Below are positions 26,235 through 35,400 of a stretch of 64,000 bases of DNA, one piece after another. The notes under the pieces are model-generated. The model was given only the letters and a program-made list of their open reading frames with translations. It ran no database searches and was not told where the DNA came from. Location of the stretch: contig NZ_JBHMFC010000077.1 in assembly GCF_042427585.1 (NCBI RefSeq), forward strand, positions 1-64,000. Reading direction: 5' to 3'. A program made the translations under genes and the position numbers. The first letter of the stretch is position 1. Each line of letters opens with the position of its first letter. This DNA comes from Pseudalgibacter ostreae. Lineage in GTDB: Bacteria > Bacteroidota > Bacteroidia > Flavobacteriales > Flavobacteriaceae.

Positions 26235-27209
26235 TTACATGTTTAATAAATAAGCAAATATTAGTGGGGCAACAATAGTCGCATCGCTTTCAATAATAAA
26301 TTTTGGAGTATTGATATCTAATTTACCCCATGTGATTTTTTCATTTGGCACAGCTCCTGAATACGAACCATAACTTGTAGTAGAATCACTAATTTGACAA
26401 AAATAACTCCAAAACGGTGTGTCTGTTCGTTCCATATCTTGGTAGAGCATAGGCACAACACATATTGGGAAATCGCCTGCAATACCACCTCCTATTTGAA
26501 AGAAGCCAATACCTTTTGATGAATTTTTCGTGTACCAATCTGCTAGAAAGGTCATGTACTCTATTCCAGATTTCATCGTACTTACCTTTAATTCGCCTTT
26601 TAGAACATAGCTTGCGAAAATATTTCCCATGGTACTATCTTCCCAACCTGGACATATTATAGGTAAATTCTTTTCTGCGGCAGCATACATCCACGAGTCT
26701 TTTAAATCGATTTCGTAATACTGCTCCAAGACGCCAGACAGTAACATTTTATACATATACTCATGTGGCAAATAACGTTCTCCTTTATCATCGGCATCTT
26801 TCCATATTTTATGGATGTGTTCTTGTAATCGCCTAAAGGCTTCATGCTCTGGAATACATGTATCTGTAACACGATTTAAACCTTTCTCCATTAAATCCCA
26901 CTCCTCTTGAGGGGTTAGGTCTCGGTAGTTTGGCACACGTTTATAATGGGAATGGGCAACTAGATTCATAATATCTTCTTCAAGATTAGCTCCTGTACAC
27001 GAAATAATCTGTACTTTATCCTGACGGATCATTTCTGCAAAACTTTTTCCCAACTCTGCAGTACTCATAGCACCTGCAAGAGACACTAACATTTTTGCAC
27101 CAGACTCCAATTGTGCCTCATAGCCTTTAGCGGCATCAACCAAAGCCGCTGCATTAAAGTGCAGGTAATGTTTTTCTATAAATTGTGATATTGGTCCTTT
27201 AGTACTCAT
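26235..27209 (-). CDS. Deoxyhypusine synthase family protein
   Basis: A 324-residue homologue of deoxyhypusine synthase, an NAD-dependent enzyme that moves the aminobutyl group of spermidine. Family motifs are LVSLAGAMSTAELGKSFAEM and ISCTGANLEEDIMNLV. The eukaryotic catalytic lysine lies in GGGVAKHH; here the same place reads GGGIAGDF, so that lysine appears to be missing. Bacteria lack eIF5A, and such homologues near polyamine genes are thought to make spermidine-like or homospermidine-like products. The ATG at 27209 overlaps the end of speB by 11 bases; a longer open frame upstream would run far into speB. Confidence 0.85.
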   Translation of the reverse strand: MSTKGPISQFIEKHYLHFNAAALVDAAKGYEAQLESGAKMLVSLAGAMSTAELGKSFAEMIRQDKVQIISCTGANLEEDIMNLVAHSHYKRVPNYRDLTPQEEWDLMEKGLNRVTDTCIPEHEAFRRLQEHIHKIWKDADDKGERYLPHEYMYKMLLSGVLEQYYEIDLKDSWMYAAAEKNLPIICPGWEDSTMGNIFASYVLKGELKVSTMKSGIEYMTFLADWYTKNSSKGIGFFQIGGGIAGDFPICVVPMLYQDMERTDTPFWSYFCQISDSTTSYGSYSGAVPNEKITWGKLDINTPKFIIESDATIVAPLIFAYLLNM

Positions 27210-28137
27210 CGTCATCATTAAATTTTGAAGTGTTATTCTTTTGTTTTGAAATATCGAAAGTATTATCGTATTCGTCATTTATGCCTTCGTCCATAAATTT
27301 ATAACTTAACATCTTATAATACAATTTTGCAGCTAAGAAATCTGAGGATTTCTCTATTTTATTAGGACAAAGCTCTACAATATCAAATCCTACTACATTT
27401 TTCTCTTTAAAGACCTGTTTTAAAAATTCTAGGGTTTCATACCACAATAGTCCACCTGGTTCTGGTGTTCCAGTACTAGGCATAATGGACGGGTCGAAAG
27501 CATCTAAATCAAATGTAATAAATACGTTATCGGTCATTTGATCGATTGCAGCATCCATCCATGTGTCGTCAATAGCCATTTCGTGTGCGAAATAGGTTTT
27601 TTCTAGATCCATTACAGATTTCTCCATAACATCCATAGAACGGATACCAACTTGTATTAAATTAGTGTTTTGACTGGCTTCATACACTGCACAGGCATGA
27701 TTACAGCTTGTGCCTTCATAACTTTTTCGTAAATCGGCATGTGCATCAATATGCAACACTGTTAAACTCGGGAACATTTCATTAAACGCGCGAATAGTAC
27801 CTATAGATATAGAATGCTCTCCACCAAAAACAGTAACGAATTTGTTTTTTTTAATATATTTTTTGGTTGTTTTATGTACCGCATCCACCATCGCTTCAGG
27901 CGAGGTGTTCTCGGTAATGGCATCTGCTAAAAAAACACCTTGTTGGTAAACTTCCGTATCGGTTTCAATATCGTAAAGTTCCATGTTTGCAGAAGCATCC
28001 AAAAACGCATCCGGACCTTTATCCGATCCTTTCTGCCACGTGCTCGTACCATCATAAGGTACAGGAATCAACACGATTTTCGCACTATCTAACTTTGCGA
28101 ATTCGTCTGGTATTCCAGCATAATTATTAGTTGTCAT
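27199..28137 (-). CDS. speB: Agmatinase (ureohydrolase family)
   Basis: Agmatinase splits agmatine to putrescine and urea with two Mn2+ ions. The 312-residue protein has the metal motifs FGGEHS, HIDAHADLR and FDLDAFDPS, and the conserved PGGLLWYE. A C-terminal tail of about 25 residues is rich in Asp and Asn. It lies 29 bases after speA and overlaps the deoxyhypusine synthase homologue, so arginine to agmatine to putrescine is encoded in order. Related ureohydrolases can act on other guanidino compounds, but the speA neighbour supports agmatine. Confidence 0.9.
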   Translation of the reverse strand: MTTNNYAGIPDEFAKLDSAKIVLIPVPYDGTSTWQKGSDKGPDAFLDASANMELYDIETDTEVYQQGVFLADAITENTSPEAMVDAVHKTTKKYIKKNKFVTVFGGEHSISIGTIRAFNEMFPSLTVLHIDAHADLRKSYEGTSCNHACAVYEASQNTNLIQVGIRSMDVMEKSVMDLEKTYFAHEMAIDDTWMDAAIDQMTDNVFITFDLDAFDPSIMPSTGTPEPGGLLWYETLEFLKQVFKEKNVVGFDIVELCPNKIEKSSDFLAAKLYYKMLSYKFMDEGINDEYDNTFDISKQKNNTSKFNDDDEY

Positions 28138-28166
28138 TTGATAATTTTTTATTAATTTTTTTTGCT

Positions 28167-29585
28167 TTATTTTAAATCGTTACCGTTACTTGATTTATAC
28201 CCTAATATTTTAAGAAGGTCTTCACTTTTCTGTTGTTCGCTAAATAATTCTGTTGTAATATTTCCGTTTTCATCCCGATCAATTAAGATATGTTTTGGCG
28301 ACGGAATCAAGCAGTGTTGCAAACCACCAAAACCACCTATGGTTTCTTGGTAGGCGCCTGTATTGAAAAACCCAATATACAAGGGCTTGTCCTTATTGTA
28401 TTTTGGTAAATAAATGGCATTCATGTGCTGCTCACTATTATAATAGTCGTCGCTATCGCAAGTTAAACCACCTAATAGAACACGCTCGTAGCTTTCTTGC
28501 CACCTATTGATAGGCAACATGATAAAACGCTTATTAATCGCCCAGGTATCAGGTAAAGTGGTTATGAATGAAGAGTTGATCATGTTCCACTTTTCGCGAT
28601 CGTTCTGTTGCTTTTGGTAAAGCACTTCATAAATAGCACCGCCGCTTTCTCCTACTGTAAAGCTACCAAATTCTGTAAAAATATGGGGAACGTCTACTTC
28701 TTCTTCTTCGCATACTTTTTGTATTTGGTTTAGAATTTCATCGACCATATACTCATAATCAAAATCGAAAACCAAAGAGTTCTTTATAGGAAAACCTCCA
28801 CCAATATTTAAACTATCTAAAGTGGGGCAAATCTTTTTTAAGCTCGTATAAACTTTTAAACATTTCGATAACTCGTTCCAGTAATAGGCATTATCACGAA
28901 TGCCTGTATTAATAAAAAAGTGAAGCATTTTAAGGTTTACTTTTTTATTTTTCTGAATTTGATTCTTATAAAAGGGCACTATATTTTTATAACCAATGCC
29001 CAAACGAGACGTATAGAACTCAAACTTTGGCTCCTCTTCTGATGCAATACGAATTCCTACATTAAATTTGCCATTTATTTCCTCGGAAAGCAAATCGATT
29101 TCTTCATAATTATCTATTATGGGAATGGCATTTTTATGACCATTATTTATCAATCTAGCAATATTAGATATGTATTGTTCGCGTTTAAAACCATTACTGA
29201 TAACGTAAGTCTCATTTGAAATTTTACCCTCTGCTTTTAAATTTTCAACAATATCGATATCAAATGCAGACGACGTTTCAATATGAATATCGTTTTTTAA
29301 AGCCTCATGTAATACATGTTTAAAATGTGAACTTTTTGTACAATAACAATAGCTATAAGTACCTTTATAATTATTTTTTTCGATTGCATTGGCAAACCAT
29401 TGTTTTGCCTTGTTTATATTGTTAGAGATTTGTGGTAAATATGTGAACTTTAAAGGCGCACCATATGTTTCTACCAATTCCATAAGGTTGATGCCATGAA
29501 ACTCCAATGTTTTATTTTCAAGTGCAAATTCTTCTTGTGGAAAATCAAAAGTCTGATTTATTAAATCTATATATTTAGTATTCAT
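28167..29585 (-). CDS. speA: Arginine decarboxylase (PLP, alanine-racemase fold)
   Basis: A 472-residue decarboxylase of the fold III PLP group, forming agmatine from arginine. The PLP lysine is in SYCYCTKSSHFKHVLHEA, near residue 83. The segment LNIGGGFPIKNS binds the cofactor phosphate, and the C-terminal part has the conserved GGLTCDSDDYY with the cysteine-aspartate pair of the active site. It is shorter than E. coli SpeA (658 aa) but of usual length for Bacteroidota. It is the first gene of the polyamine operon. Confidence 0.9.
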   Translation of the reverse strand: MNTKYIDLINQTFDFPQEEFALENKTLEFHGINLMELVETYGAPLKFTYLPQISNNINKAKQWFANAIEKNNYKGTYSYCYCTKSSHFKHVLHEALKNDIHIETSSAFDIDIVENLKAEGKISNETYVISNGFKREQYISNIARLINNGHKNAIPIIDNYEEIDLLSEEINGKFNVGIRIASEEEPKFEFYTSRLGIGYKNIVPFYKNQIQKNKKVNLKMLHFFINTGIRDNAYYWNELSKCLKVYTSLKKICPTLDSLNIGGGFPIKNSLVFDFDYEYMVDEILNQIQKVCEEEEVDVPHIFTEFGSFTVGESGGAIYEVLYQKQQNDREKWNMINSSFITTLPDTWAINKRFIMLPINRWQESYERVLLGGLTCDSDDYYNSEQHMNAIYLPKYNKDKPLYIGFFNTGAYQETIGGFGGLQHCLIPSPKHILIDRDENGNITTELFSEQQKSEDLLKILGYKSSNGNDLK

Positions 29586-30080
29586 TTATTATTTTTAAAG
29601 TTTAAAGATGTAAAAATTTAATCTAACTAAGTGTTAAACTAACAAAAAAATAACGAATATCAAACTTGTATTTCATTCTGAGTAGTAGGTACAAAGCCAT
29701 AATGATGCTGACTAGCATATATGGGCAAGGGGGAAGTTAACTTTAAAATCCGGTGGCTTAATCGGTAAGCTGCTCTTGAAAATGACTTCCAAATTTTCAA
29801 AAGCCCGAACATATAAACAGGTCTCAATTTGTTTAGTTAAATGCGGTACAAATGAAATATAAATATTTGTATTACATCGTATTTTTGAATGTTTTTTTTA
29901 TTTTTTTTCACAACAATTATTAACACCATTACTAGCAGGGCACACCCAACAACGGGCTATAGCTCAAAGAGCAAAAGCAAACACAAAACACTCATAACAA
30001 GCGCTTTGCGTTTCAAAAAAAACCTCAATTACAATAAGCACTTTATCAGAACAATGTATCGTCTTTAATATTCTTACATC
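29586..30080. other. Non-coding gap of 495 bases upstream of speA
   Basis: No convincing gene or RNA. A hairpin GCTTA-ATCGG-TAAGC near 29757-29771 vaguely recalls a tRNA D-arm, but no acceptor stem or T-loop is present. The region should include the speA promoter, which I could not fix. Confidence 0.4.
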
Positions 30081-30878
30081 TTAAAGCGCGTTATCCATAA
30101 GCTTTGCAAAGGGATTAGTTTTTCTGTTTTGATATCCATGAATAGCGACAATCAAAGTGAGTACTATTGCGCCCCCAAAAGCCACATACATTACAGTGTT
30201 ATATTGGTCTTTATTTGCGACACCAATGCCTACAAGTGCCCAAGCGCCAACTACGGCAAACTCACGCATATTTCTTTTCCAGACCATTAATATATTAAGA
30301 ATTACGGCAGCACAAATAACCATTACAGTCCAACTAATTTCCGATAGACCAAAACGGCTCCACTCTATTTTCACTAAATACGCCGAAACGTTCGCAATGC
30401 TAGCCACTGCAATCCAGCCGCTATACACCACAAATGGCCACCATAAGAATGCGATAACAGCAAGCGGCTGATCGTCAAGCTCCATTCTATTGTTTACAAC
30501 TATTTTGAGTAAAGAAAACAAAAGCAAAAACATCAAAACACAAGACACCCCAGTATATTCGTAAAGCCATGCCACTACCCATAATGCATTAAATAAGCAA
30601 GACAATATAAACCACCATCCTGTTTTTATAACAAAACTATCAGGGTTTATTGTTTTCGACCAAAGACTCTTAGCTTGGTAAACTACAAAGCCAAAAAGCA
30701 TAAAATATATAAGCCCCCAAATAGCAAAAGTATATCCCGCAGGTGTAAAAAGTGATGTATACCGGTTTGAAACTGCCCCTATAGTGCTGCCATTAAGAAC
30801 TCCGGTATTAGACAGGTAGTTTATAAAAACCACCGAAACAAATGCTAGCCCATTGCCTATTTGTAATGTTTTTTTCAT
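30081..30878 (-). CDS. TspO/MBR-related tryptophan-rich membrane protein
   Basis: A 265-residue protein with about 7-8 membrane segments and many tryptophans. Motifs FTPAGYTFAIWGLIYFM and NALWVVAWLYE match the TspO/tryptophan-rich sensory protein group; FLWWPFVVYSGWIAVASIAN matches its later helices. Classic TspO is about 160 residues with five helices, so this is the longer bacterial relative. TspO proteins bind porphyrins and steroids; the ligand here is unknown. The gene stands alone on the minus strand. Confidence 0.8.
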   Translation of the reverse strand: MKKTLQIGNGLAFVSVVFINYLSNTGVLNGSTIGAVSNRYTSLFTPAGYTFAIWGLIYFMLFGFVVYQAKSLWSKTINPDSFVIKTGWWFILSCLFNALWVVAWLYEYTGVSCVLMFLLLFSLLKIVVNNRMELDDQPLAVIAFLWWPFVVYSGWIAVASIANVSAYLVKIEWSRFGLSEISWTVMVICAAVILNILMVWKRNMREFAVVGAWALVGIGVANKDQYNTVMYVAFGGAIVLTLIVAIHGYQNRKTNPFAKLMDNAL

Positions 30879-30967
30879 TAATAACGGAATTTAGTACAAT
30901 ATAAACTTAATAATAGGCAAAGCCGATCTTTTACAATCAAAAAACTAACTCATTTCCTTTATATAAC

Positions 30968-30994
30968 AAAAAAAAAGCCCATGAGGCTTTTTTA
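30968..30994 (-). terminator. Terminator after the pseudouridine synthase gene
   Basis: The minus strand reads AAAAAAGCC-TCATG-GGC followed by nine T. The A-run on the other arm makes it usable in both directions, but only a minus-strand gene ends here. Confidence 0.8.
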
Positions 30995-31015
30995 TATATT
31001 AAATAGCGTTTGTGC

Positions 31016-31897
31016 TTATAGCATTTTCAAGGTATTCAATTCTTGTTCGCTTAAATGCTTCCAGCTACCTCGGGGAATATCTTTTTTGGTTAGATGGCCA
31101 ATAGCTACACAGTCCAGACTAATAATCTCATACTTTAAATAATCAAATATCGTTCGAATAATACTATTACCTGTGTTTTTTATTTTTAAGCCAATTTCCT
31201 TTTTGGAAGCTCCATCAATATAGCTTACTTCTTCAACCGCAACTAGTTTACCTTCAACTTTAAAACCCGTCTGTATTTTTTTTAAATCTTCAAGCTTTAA
31301 ATTTTTATCAAGCTCCACCTGAAACAACCTGGTAACCCCTTTTTTAGAGTTTGTAAATTTGTCGTGAATAGTATCGTCGTTAGTAAACAACAACAAGCCT
31401 TTGGAGTTTCTCCCTAAACGCCCGATGGGTTTTATTCTGGATGTAGTAGCATTTGCCACCAAATCCATTACTGTTCTCCCTTTCCCCTCACTAGTGGTCG
31501 TTGCAAACCCTTTTGGTTTGTTCAACAACACATAGGCCTTTGGTTCTGGGTTTACCCGTGCACCATCAAACCGTACTTCATCCCCTATTTTCACTTTATA
31601 CCCCATTTCTACAACCACTTTTCCGTTAACAGAAACCAAACCAGTAGCTATATGCACATCGGCTTCACGTCTAGAACATGCACCAGAGTTGGCGATATAT
31701 TTGTTCAAACGTATTTCATTAGGGTTACTCGATTTCTTTGGGGTCACGTTAGTTTTCTTAATAGGCGCATTTCCGCGCGCAAAACTTTTGCTCTTGGGAT
31801 TGCTTATTTCACCTTTTTCGGAACCTTTTCCTCCTCCATTTTGCTGCCCTCTTCCAGAAGGTTTTCCTTTTCCACTACTTCCTTGATGTCTACTCAT
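31016..31897 (-). CDS. RsuA/RluB-type pseudouridine synthase homologue lacking the catalytic Asp
   Basis: A 293-residue protein. Residues 1-60 are a basic, glycine- and serine-rich extension. An S4 RNA-binding domain follows (IRLNKYIANSGACSRREAD, 62-80), then the synthase domain with YVLLNKPKGFATTT. The active-site motif of the family is GRLD; here it is GRLG (159-162, codon GGG), so the nucleophilic aspartate is absent while GLLLFTND next to it is kept. It may bind rRNA without modifying it. A sequencing error would need two base changes. A terminator follows. Confidence 0.8.
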   Translation of the reverse strand: MSRHQGSSGKGKPSGRGQQNGGGKGSEKGEISNPKSKSFARGNAPIKKTNVTPKKSSNPNEIRLNKYIANSGACSRREADVHIATGLVSVNGKVVVEMGYKVKIGDEVRFDGARVNPEPKAYVLLNKPKGFATTTSEGKGRTVMDLVANATTSRIKPIGRLGRNSKGLLLFTNDDTIHDKFTNSKKGVTRLFQVELDKNLKLEDLKKIQTGFKVEGKLVAVEEVSYIDGASKKEIGLKIKNTGNSIIRTIFDYLKYEIISLDCVAIGHLTKKDIPRGSWKHLSEQELNTLKML

Positions 31898-31964
31898 GAC
31901 TCGTTATTTTTTGACAAAGATACTTTTTAAAATTCTGAATTTTGGATTCCGAATTCCGAATTTC

Positions 31965-32867
31965 TTAAATTCGATTTAAAACCAACCCAACATTGATTAA
32001 AACTATAGAAAAAACACCCGAAACAATAATAAATTTCAAAATATTATGAAGTATTAGATAGTGGATTTTAGTTTTGGAATGCCATAAAAGCAATAAAAAC
32101 ACCAACAATAGAAATACACACAAATACAAATAAAGATACATGTAACCAATTTCAAAACGATACAACAAAAAATAAGCTGGCAGCAAGGTCAATACAGATA
32201 AGATAGTCAGCATTACTTTTGAGGCATTTTCACCATACACCACAGGAATAGTTTGATAACCTTGCACCAAATCCCCTTTTATATTTTCTAAATCTTTAGT
32301 AAGCTCTCTCATAGATATCATTATAAATAAGAATGTACCATGGACAAAAATAACAGGCTCAAAATTCTTATAATAAATAAAAATGACAAAGAAAGGCGAT
32401 ATCGTTAAAACGGCAGAGGTTAAGTTTCCAATAAATGGCAGTTTTTTTAATTTATGCGAATAGAACCAAATAAGGAATATATAAACTGAAAAAAAAATAA
32501 CAGCTCTAAAAGACACATAACTGGCTAGAACGACCGATATAAGATTAAGGACAAAGTAGAATGATAACTTGGTATTTTGGCTTACTAGCCGATCTAAACG
32601 AGATTTTATAGGTCTGTTAATTAAGTCTTTTTCAGAGTCATAGAAGTTATTAATAATATATCCTGCTGCAATAGTGGCCGAAGATGCCAAAACCAACATA
32701 AGCAAATTAACATCAAAAACCACTTCCCTTAGAGGCTTATCATGAGCCAAAATATAAATAGAGGTTAAATATTGAGCCATTACAACTATTAAAATATTGT
32801 AACCACGCACTTCAGAAAACATACTAAAAAACTTAAGGAGAATATGTTTTTGCCTTCTGTTTAACAT
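31965..32867 (-). CDS. UbiA-family prenyltransferase (geranylgeranylglycerol-phosphate geranylgeranyltransferase-like)
   Basis: A 300-residue membrane protein with about 8-9 helices. The two aspartate motifs that bind prenyl diphosphate are NNFYDSEKDLINRP near residue 95 and RELTKDLENIKGD near 190. In flavobacteria this gene next to the mevalonate genes is usually annotated as a geranylgeranylglycerol-phosphate geranylgeranyltransferase. The acceptor cannot be read from the sequence. It lies 54 bases after mevalonate kinase on the same strand. Confidence 0.85.
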   Translation of the reverse strand: MLNRRQKHILLKFFSMFSEVRGYNILIVVMAQYLTSIYILAHDKPLREVVFDVNLLMLVLASSATIAAGYIINNFYDSEKDLINRPIKSRLDRLVSQNTKLSFYFVLNLISVVLASYVSFRAVIFFSVYIFLIWFYSHKLKKLPFIGNLTSAVLTISPFFVIFIYYKNFEPVIFVHGTFLFIMISMRELTKDLENIKGDLVQGYQTIPVVYGENASKVMLTILSVLTLLPAYFLLYRFEIGYMYLYLYLCVFLLLVFLLLLWHSKTKIHYLILHNILKFIIVSGVFSIVLINVGLVLNRI

Positions 32868-32921
32868 AAAAAATATTTGAAATTATCCCGATAAATATGG
32901 AGACAATATAACTTTATAAAT

Positions 32922-33851
32922 TTAGAAGTTATAAACCACTTCTAACTTATAATCTGCAAGCGATTGTTTAGCCTTCTCAATATCTTCTGTAAACCCAAGA
33001 ATATAACCACCACCGCCAGATCCGCAGAGCTTTAAATAATACTCGTTAGTATCAAGCCCTTTTTTCCATAGTTCATGGAACTGTTGTGGAATCATAGGTT
33101 TAAAATGGTTGAGAACCACTTTGGAAAGGCGTTTCGTGTTTTTAAATAAAGATGGCATGTCCCCTTTTAAAAAGTCGTCTACACAAGCATCTGTGTGTTT
33201 TATAAATTGATTTTTAATCATATTACGGAACCCGGCCTGCTTCATGTTTTCCATAAACAAACCTACCATGGGCGCTGTTTCACCAATAATACCACTATCA
33301 ATTAAAAACACCGCTCCTTTTCCATCACTTTGTTGTGCAGGAATACCAGTAGCTTCAATGTTATCTTTTGAATTTATTAGAATAGGAATACTTAAATAAC
33401 TATTAAGCGGATCCAAACCAGAAGATTTGCCATGAAAAAACGACTCCATTTCAGAAAAAACAGCTTTAAGCTTCAAAAGCTTTTCGCGTGTTAAGTTTTC
33501 TAGAACCGTAATTTTATCAAAAGCATATTTATCATAAATAGCAGCCACTAAAGCGCCGCTACTTCCTACTCCATAACCTTGCGGAATGGAAGAATCGAAA
33601 TACATACCCGCAGTGACATGCTGCTTTAATAATTCGATATCAAAAACAACCAAATCAGCAGAAACCCCCTCTAAATACGCTGCAAATCGCATTAAGCTTT
33701 TGTTTGATTCTATAGCCCCTTCTGAAGGGTTCTTAGAGGTCTTTAGGGCACCTTTGTAAAAATTATAAGGAATCGATAAGCCTTTTGAATTTTTAATTAT
33801 TCCATATTCTCCGAAGAGTAATATTTTTGAGTAAAATAGAGGTCCTTTCAT
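32922..33851 (-). CDS. Mevalonate kinase family protein (GHMP)
   Basis: A 309-residue GHMP kinase that should phosphorylate mevalonate in isoprenoid synthesis. Motifs: SKILLFGEYGII at the N-terminus, PQGYGVGSSGALVAAIYDKY (ATP-binding loop near 110) and LCGSGGGGYILGF near the C-terminus. It is short for the family. It stands with diphosphomevalonate decarboxylase upstream and the prenyltransferase downstream, which supports the mevalonate assignment over other GHMP kinases. Confidence 0.85.
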   Translation of the reverse strand: MKGPLFYSKILLFGEYGIIKNSKGLSIPYNFYKGALKTSKNPSEGAIESNKSLMRFAAYLEGVSADLVVFDIELLKQHVTAGMYFDSSIPQGYGVGSSGALVAAIYDKYAFDKITVLENLTREKLLKLKAVFSEMESFFHGKSSGLDPLNSYLSIPILINSKDNIEATGIPAQQSDGKGAVFLIDSGIIGETAPMVGLFMENMKQAGFRNMIKNQFIKHTDACVDDFLKGDMPSLFKNTKRLSKVVLNHFKPMIPQQFHELWKKGLDTNEYYLKLCGSGGGGYILGFTEDIEKAKQSLADYKLEVVYNF

Positions 33852-34218
33852 AGATATGGATTAAAAAAATAACAAAAAGATAGCAATTTACACTATTTTA
33901 ATTTTTTAGAAACACTCATGAGCAATGGAAGTATTTCGTTTGATTTGGGTTAATTTATTATAAAATCATCTTCATTATCAACACCTATACCATACAACGA
34001 ATACAATTATGATTTTCAGAATGATACCGTTTATTTTAGTTATTAGGTGTTACTCTCTTAACATATTAAGACATTCCAGATTTAAAAAAACAGTATTGAT
34101 ACCATTCACTCTTCTAAATCTACAATATCTTCTGCAAAATTAAAGCTTTTATCTTTAATTATATTCTGTTTTTATCAAATTTTGAAACTCAAATGAGTTT
34201 TAAAACCTTCTTTGAGAT
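33852..34218. other. Gap of 367 bases between mevalonate genes
   Basis: AT-rich and without a complete gene. It contains a short coding-like remnant on the minus strand at 34106-34168, described separately. I see no terminator that would split the mevalonate genes. Confidence 0.4.
34106..34168 (-). pseudogene. Possible remnant of a four-helix bundle protein gene
   Basis: Between two stops the minus strand encodes KQNIIKDKSFNFAEDIVDLE plus one residue. From memory this resembles the N-terminus of the S23/four-helix bundle proteins of Bacteroidota, which often start with NVIKDKSFxFA. There is no start codon and the frame stops after 21 residues. Short and uncertain. Confidence 0.25.
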
Positions 34219-35340
34219 TTATTCTTCATCCAAAAGATTTGCGCCAAAACCAATGGTATCGCAAATATAATGACCATTTTGGCAATACTCCACTAATTCA
34301 TTCTTAATAAATTCAAGCACCTGTTCTGTTTCCTTTTCTGGATATAAAACATGCACATTTGCGCCAGCGTCTAGCGTAAAACATAGGTTGGATCCTGTTT
34401 GGTTTCTAAACGCCCAAATTTTATTGATAATTTCTAAAGTACTGGGTTTCATTAAAATAAAATAAGGCATACTACTCATCATCATAGCATGCAACGTTAA
34501 AGCCTCACTTTCTACTAATGAAATGAAAGCCTTTAAATCCCCCCTTTTTAAAACATCTATCATATGAGATAGATGTTTATGCGCTTGCTTAAACCGTTCT
34601 TGTGCAAACGGATGACCATACATTAAATCATGACCCACCGTACTGCTTACTTGTTTTTCACCTTTATCTACCAATAAAATGGTGTCGTTGTAATTTTTAA
34701 AATTCTCATGTACCGTGTAAGGAAATTTAACCCCAAACAAATCGGAGCTTCCTTCAATATCGGCATGCTTACCCCAAACCACCACATCACCCTCAATACT
34801 TCTGCAGGCACTTCCTGAGCCTAAGCGCGCTAAAAAAGAAGCTTTTTCTGTAAAAAAGCCATCATTAAGAGGCTTTCCGCCCTCAGAACTCATTAACAAC
34901 TGGTTCTCCATGCTCATTAAACACAATGCCAAAGCGCTCATTCCGGATGCAGAAGATGCAATGCCCGAACTGTGCGGAAAGGTATTTGAAGTTTCAATTT
35001 TAAAATGATACGCTCTTAAAAACGGCAAATAAAGTTCGATACGCTTAAAAAACGTTTCGATTTTCGGTTTAAATTCATCTTTCTTTTCGCCATCCAAAAA
35101 GACTTCAAATGAAAAATCGGCACCGCTTTCTTTTTTGGAATATTTTAATGTTGTTGTAGTTTTACATGCATCCAACGTAAAACTAATAGATGGATTTTCT
35201 GGAATTTGATTTTCCTTTTTTCCCCAATATTTCACTAGAGCGATATTACTAGGCGACGACCATGTAAATGCGCCGCTATGTAACGAGCTATTATATTCCT
35301 GATAACGCTCAGGACCAAGAATAAAGTGTTCTATTTTCAT
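34219..35340 (-). CDS. Diphosphomevalonate decarboxylase
   Basis: This GHMP enzyme decarboxylates mevalonate 5-diphosphate to isopentenyl diphosphate. Motifs are WSSPSNIALVKYWGKKEN near the N-terminus (substrate and ATP binding), PENPSISFTLD, and SSGIASSASGMSALALCL near residue 130. I start it at ATG 35340 (373 aa); a start six codons earlier at 35358 is also possible. With mevalonate kinase it supports a mevalonate route to isoprenoids. Phosphomevalonate kinase is not in the window. Confidence 0.9.
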   Translation of the reverse strand: MKIEHFILGPERYQEYNSSLHSGAFTWSSPSNIALVKYWGKKENQIPENPSISFTLDACKTTTTLKYSKKESGADFSFEVFLDGEKKDEFKPKIETFFKRIELYLPFLRAYHFKIETSNTFPHSSGIASSASGMSALALCLMSMENQLLMSSEGGKPLNDGFFTEKASFLARLGSGSACRSIEGDVVVWGKHADIEGSSDLFGVKFPYTVHENFKNYNDTILLVDKGEKQVSSTVGHDLMYGHPFAQERFKQAHKHLSHMIDVLKRGDLKAFISLVESEALTLHAMMMSSMPYFILMKPSTLEIINKIWAFRNQTGSNLCFTLDAGANVHVLYPEKETEQVLEFIKNELVEYCQNGHYICDTIGFGANLLDEE

Positions 35341-35400
35341 GTTGATTTTAATCTGCATGCAAAGATAACCGTTTTCTAAAAACTTAATAGAGACGAATAC

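Noticed and set aside
29740..29830. tRNA-like hairpin in the gap upstream of speA
   Set aside because: Only a D-arm-like stem is present; acceptor stem, anticodon arm and T-loop are missing.
31925..31975. Repeated ATTCCGA units between the pseudouridine synthase and prenyltransferase genes
   Set aside because: Only two short units are present; the stretch is too small to call a repeat array or a CRISPR.
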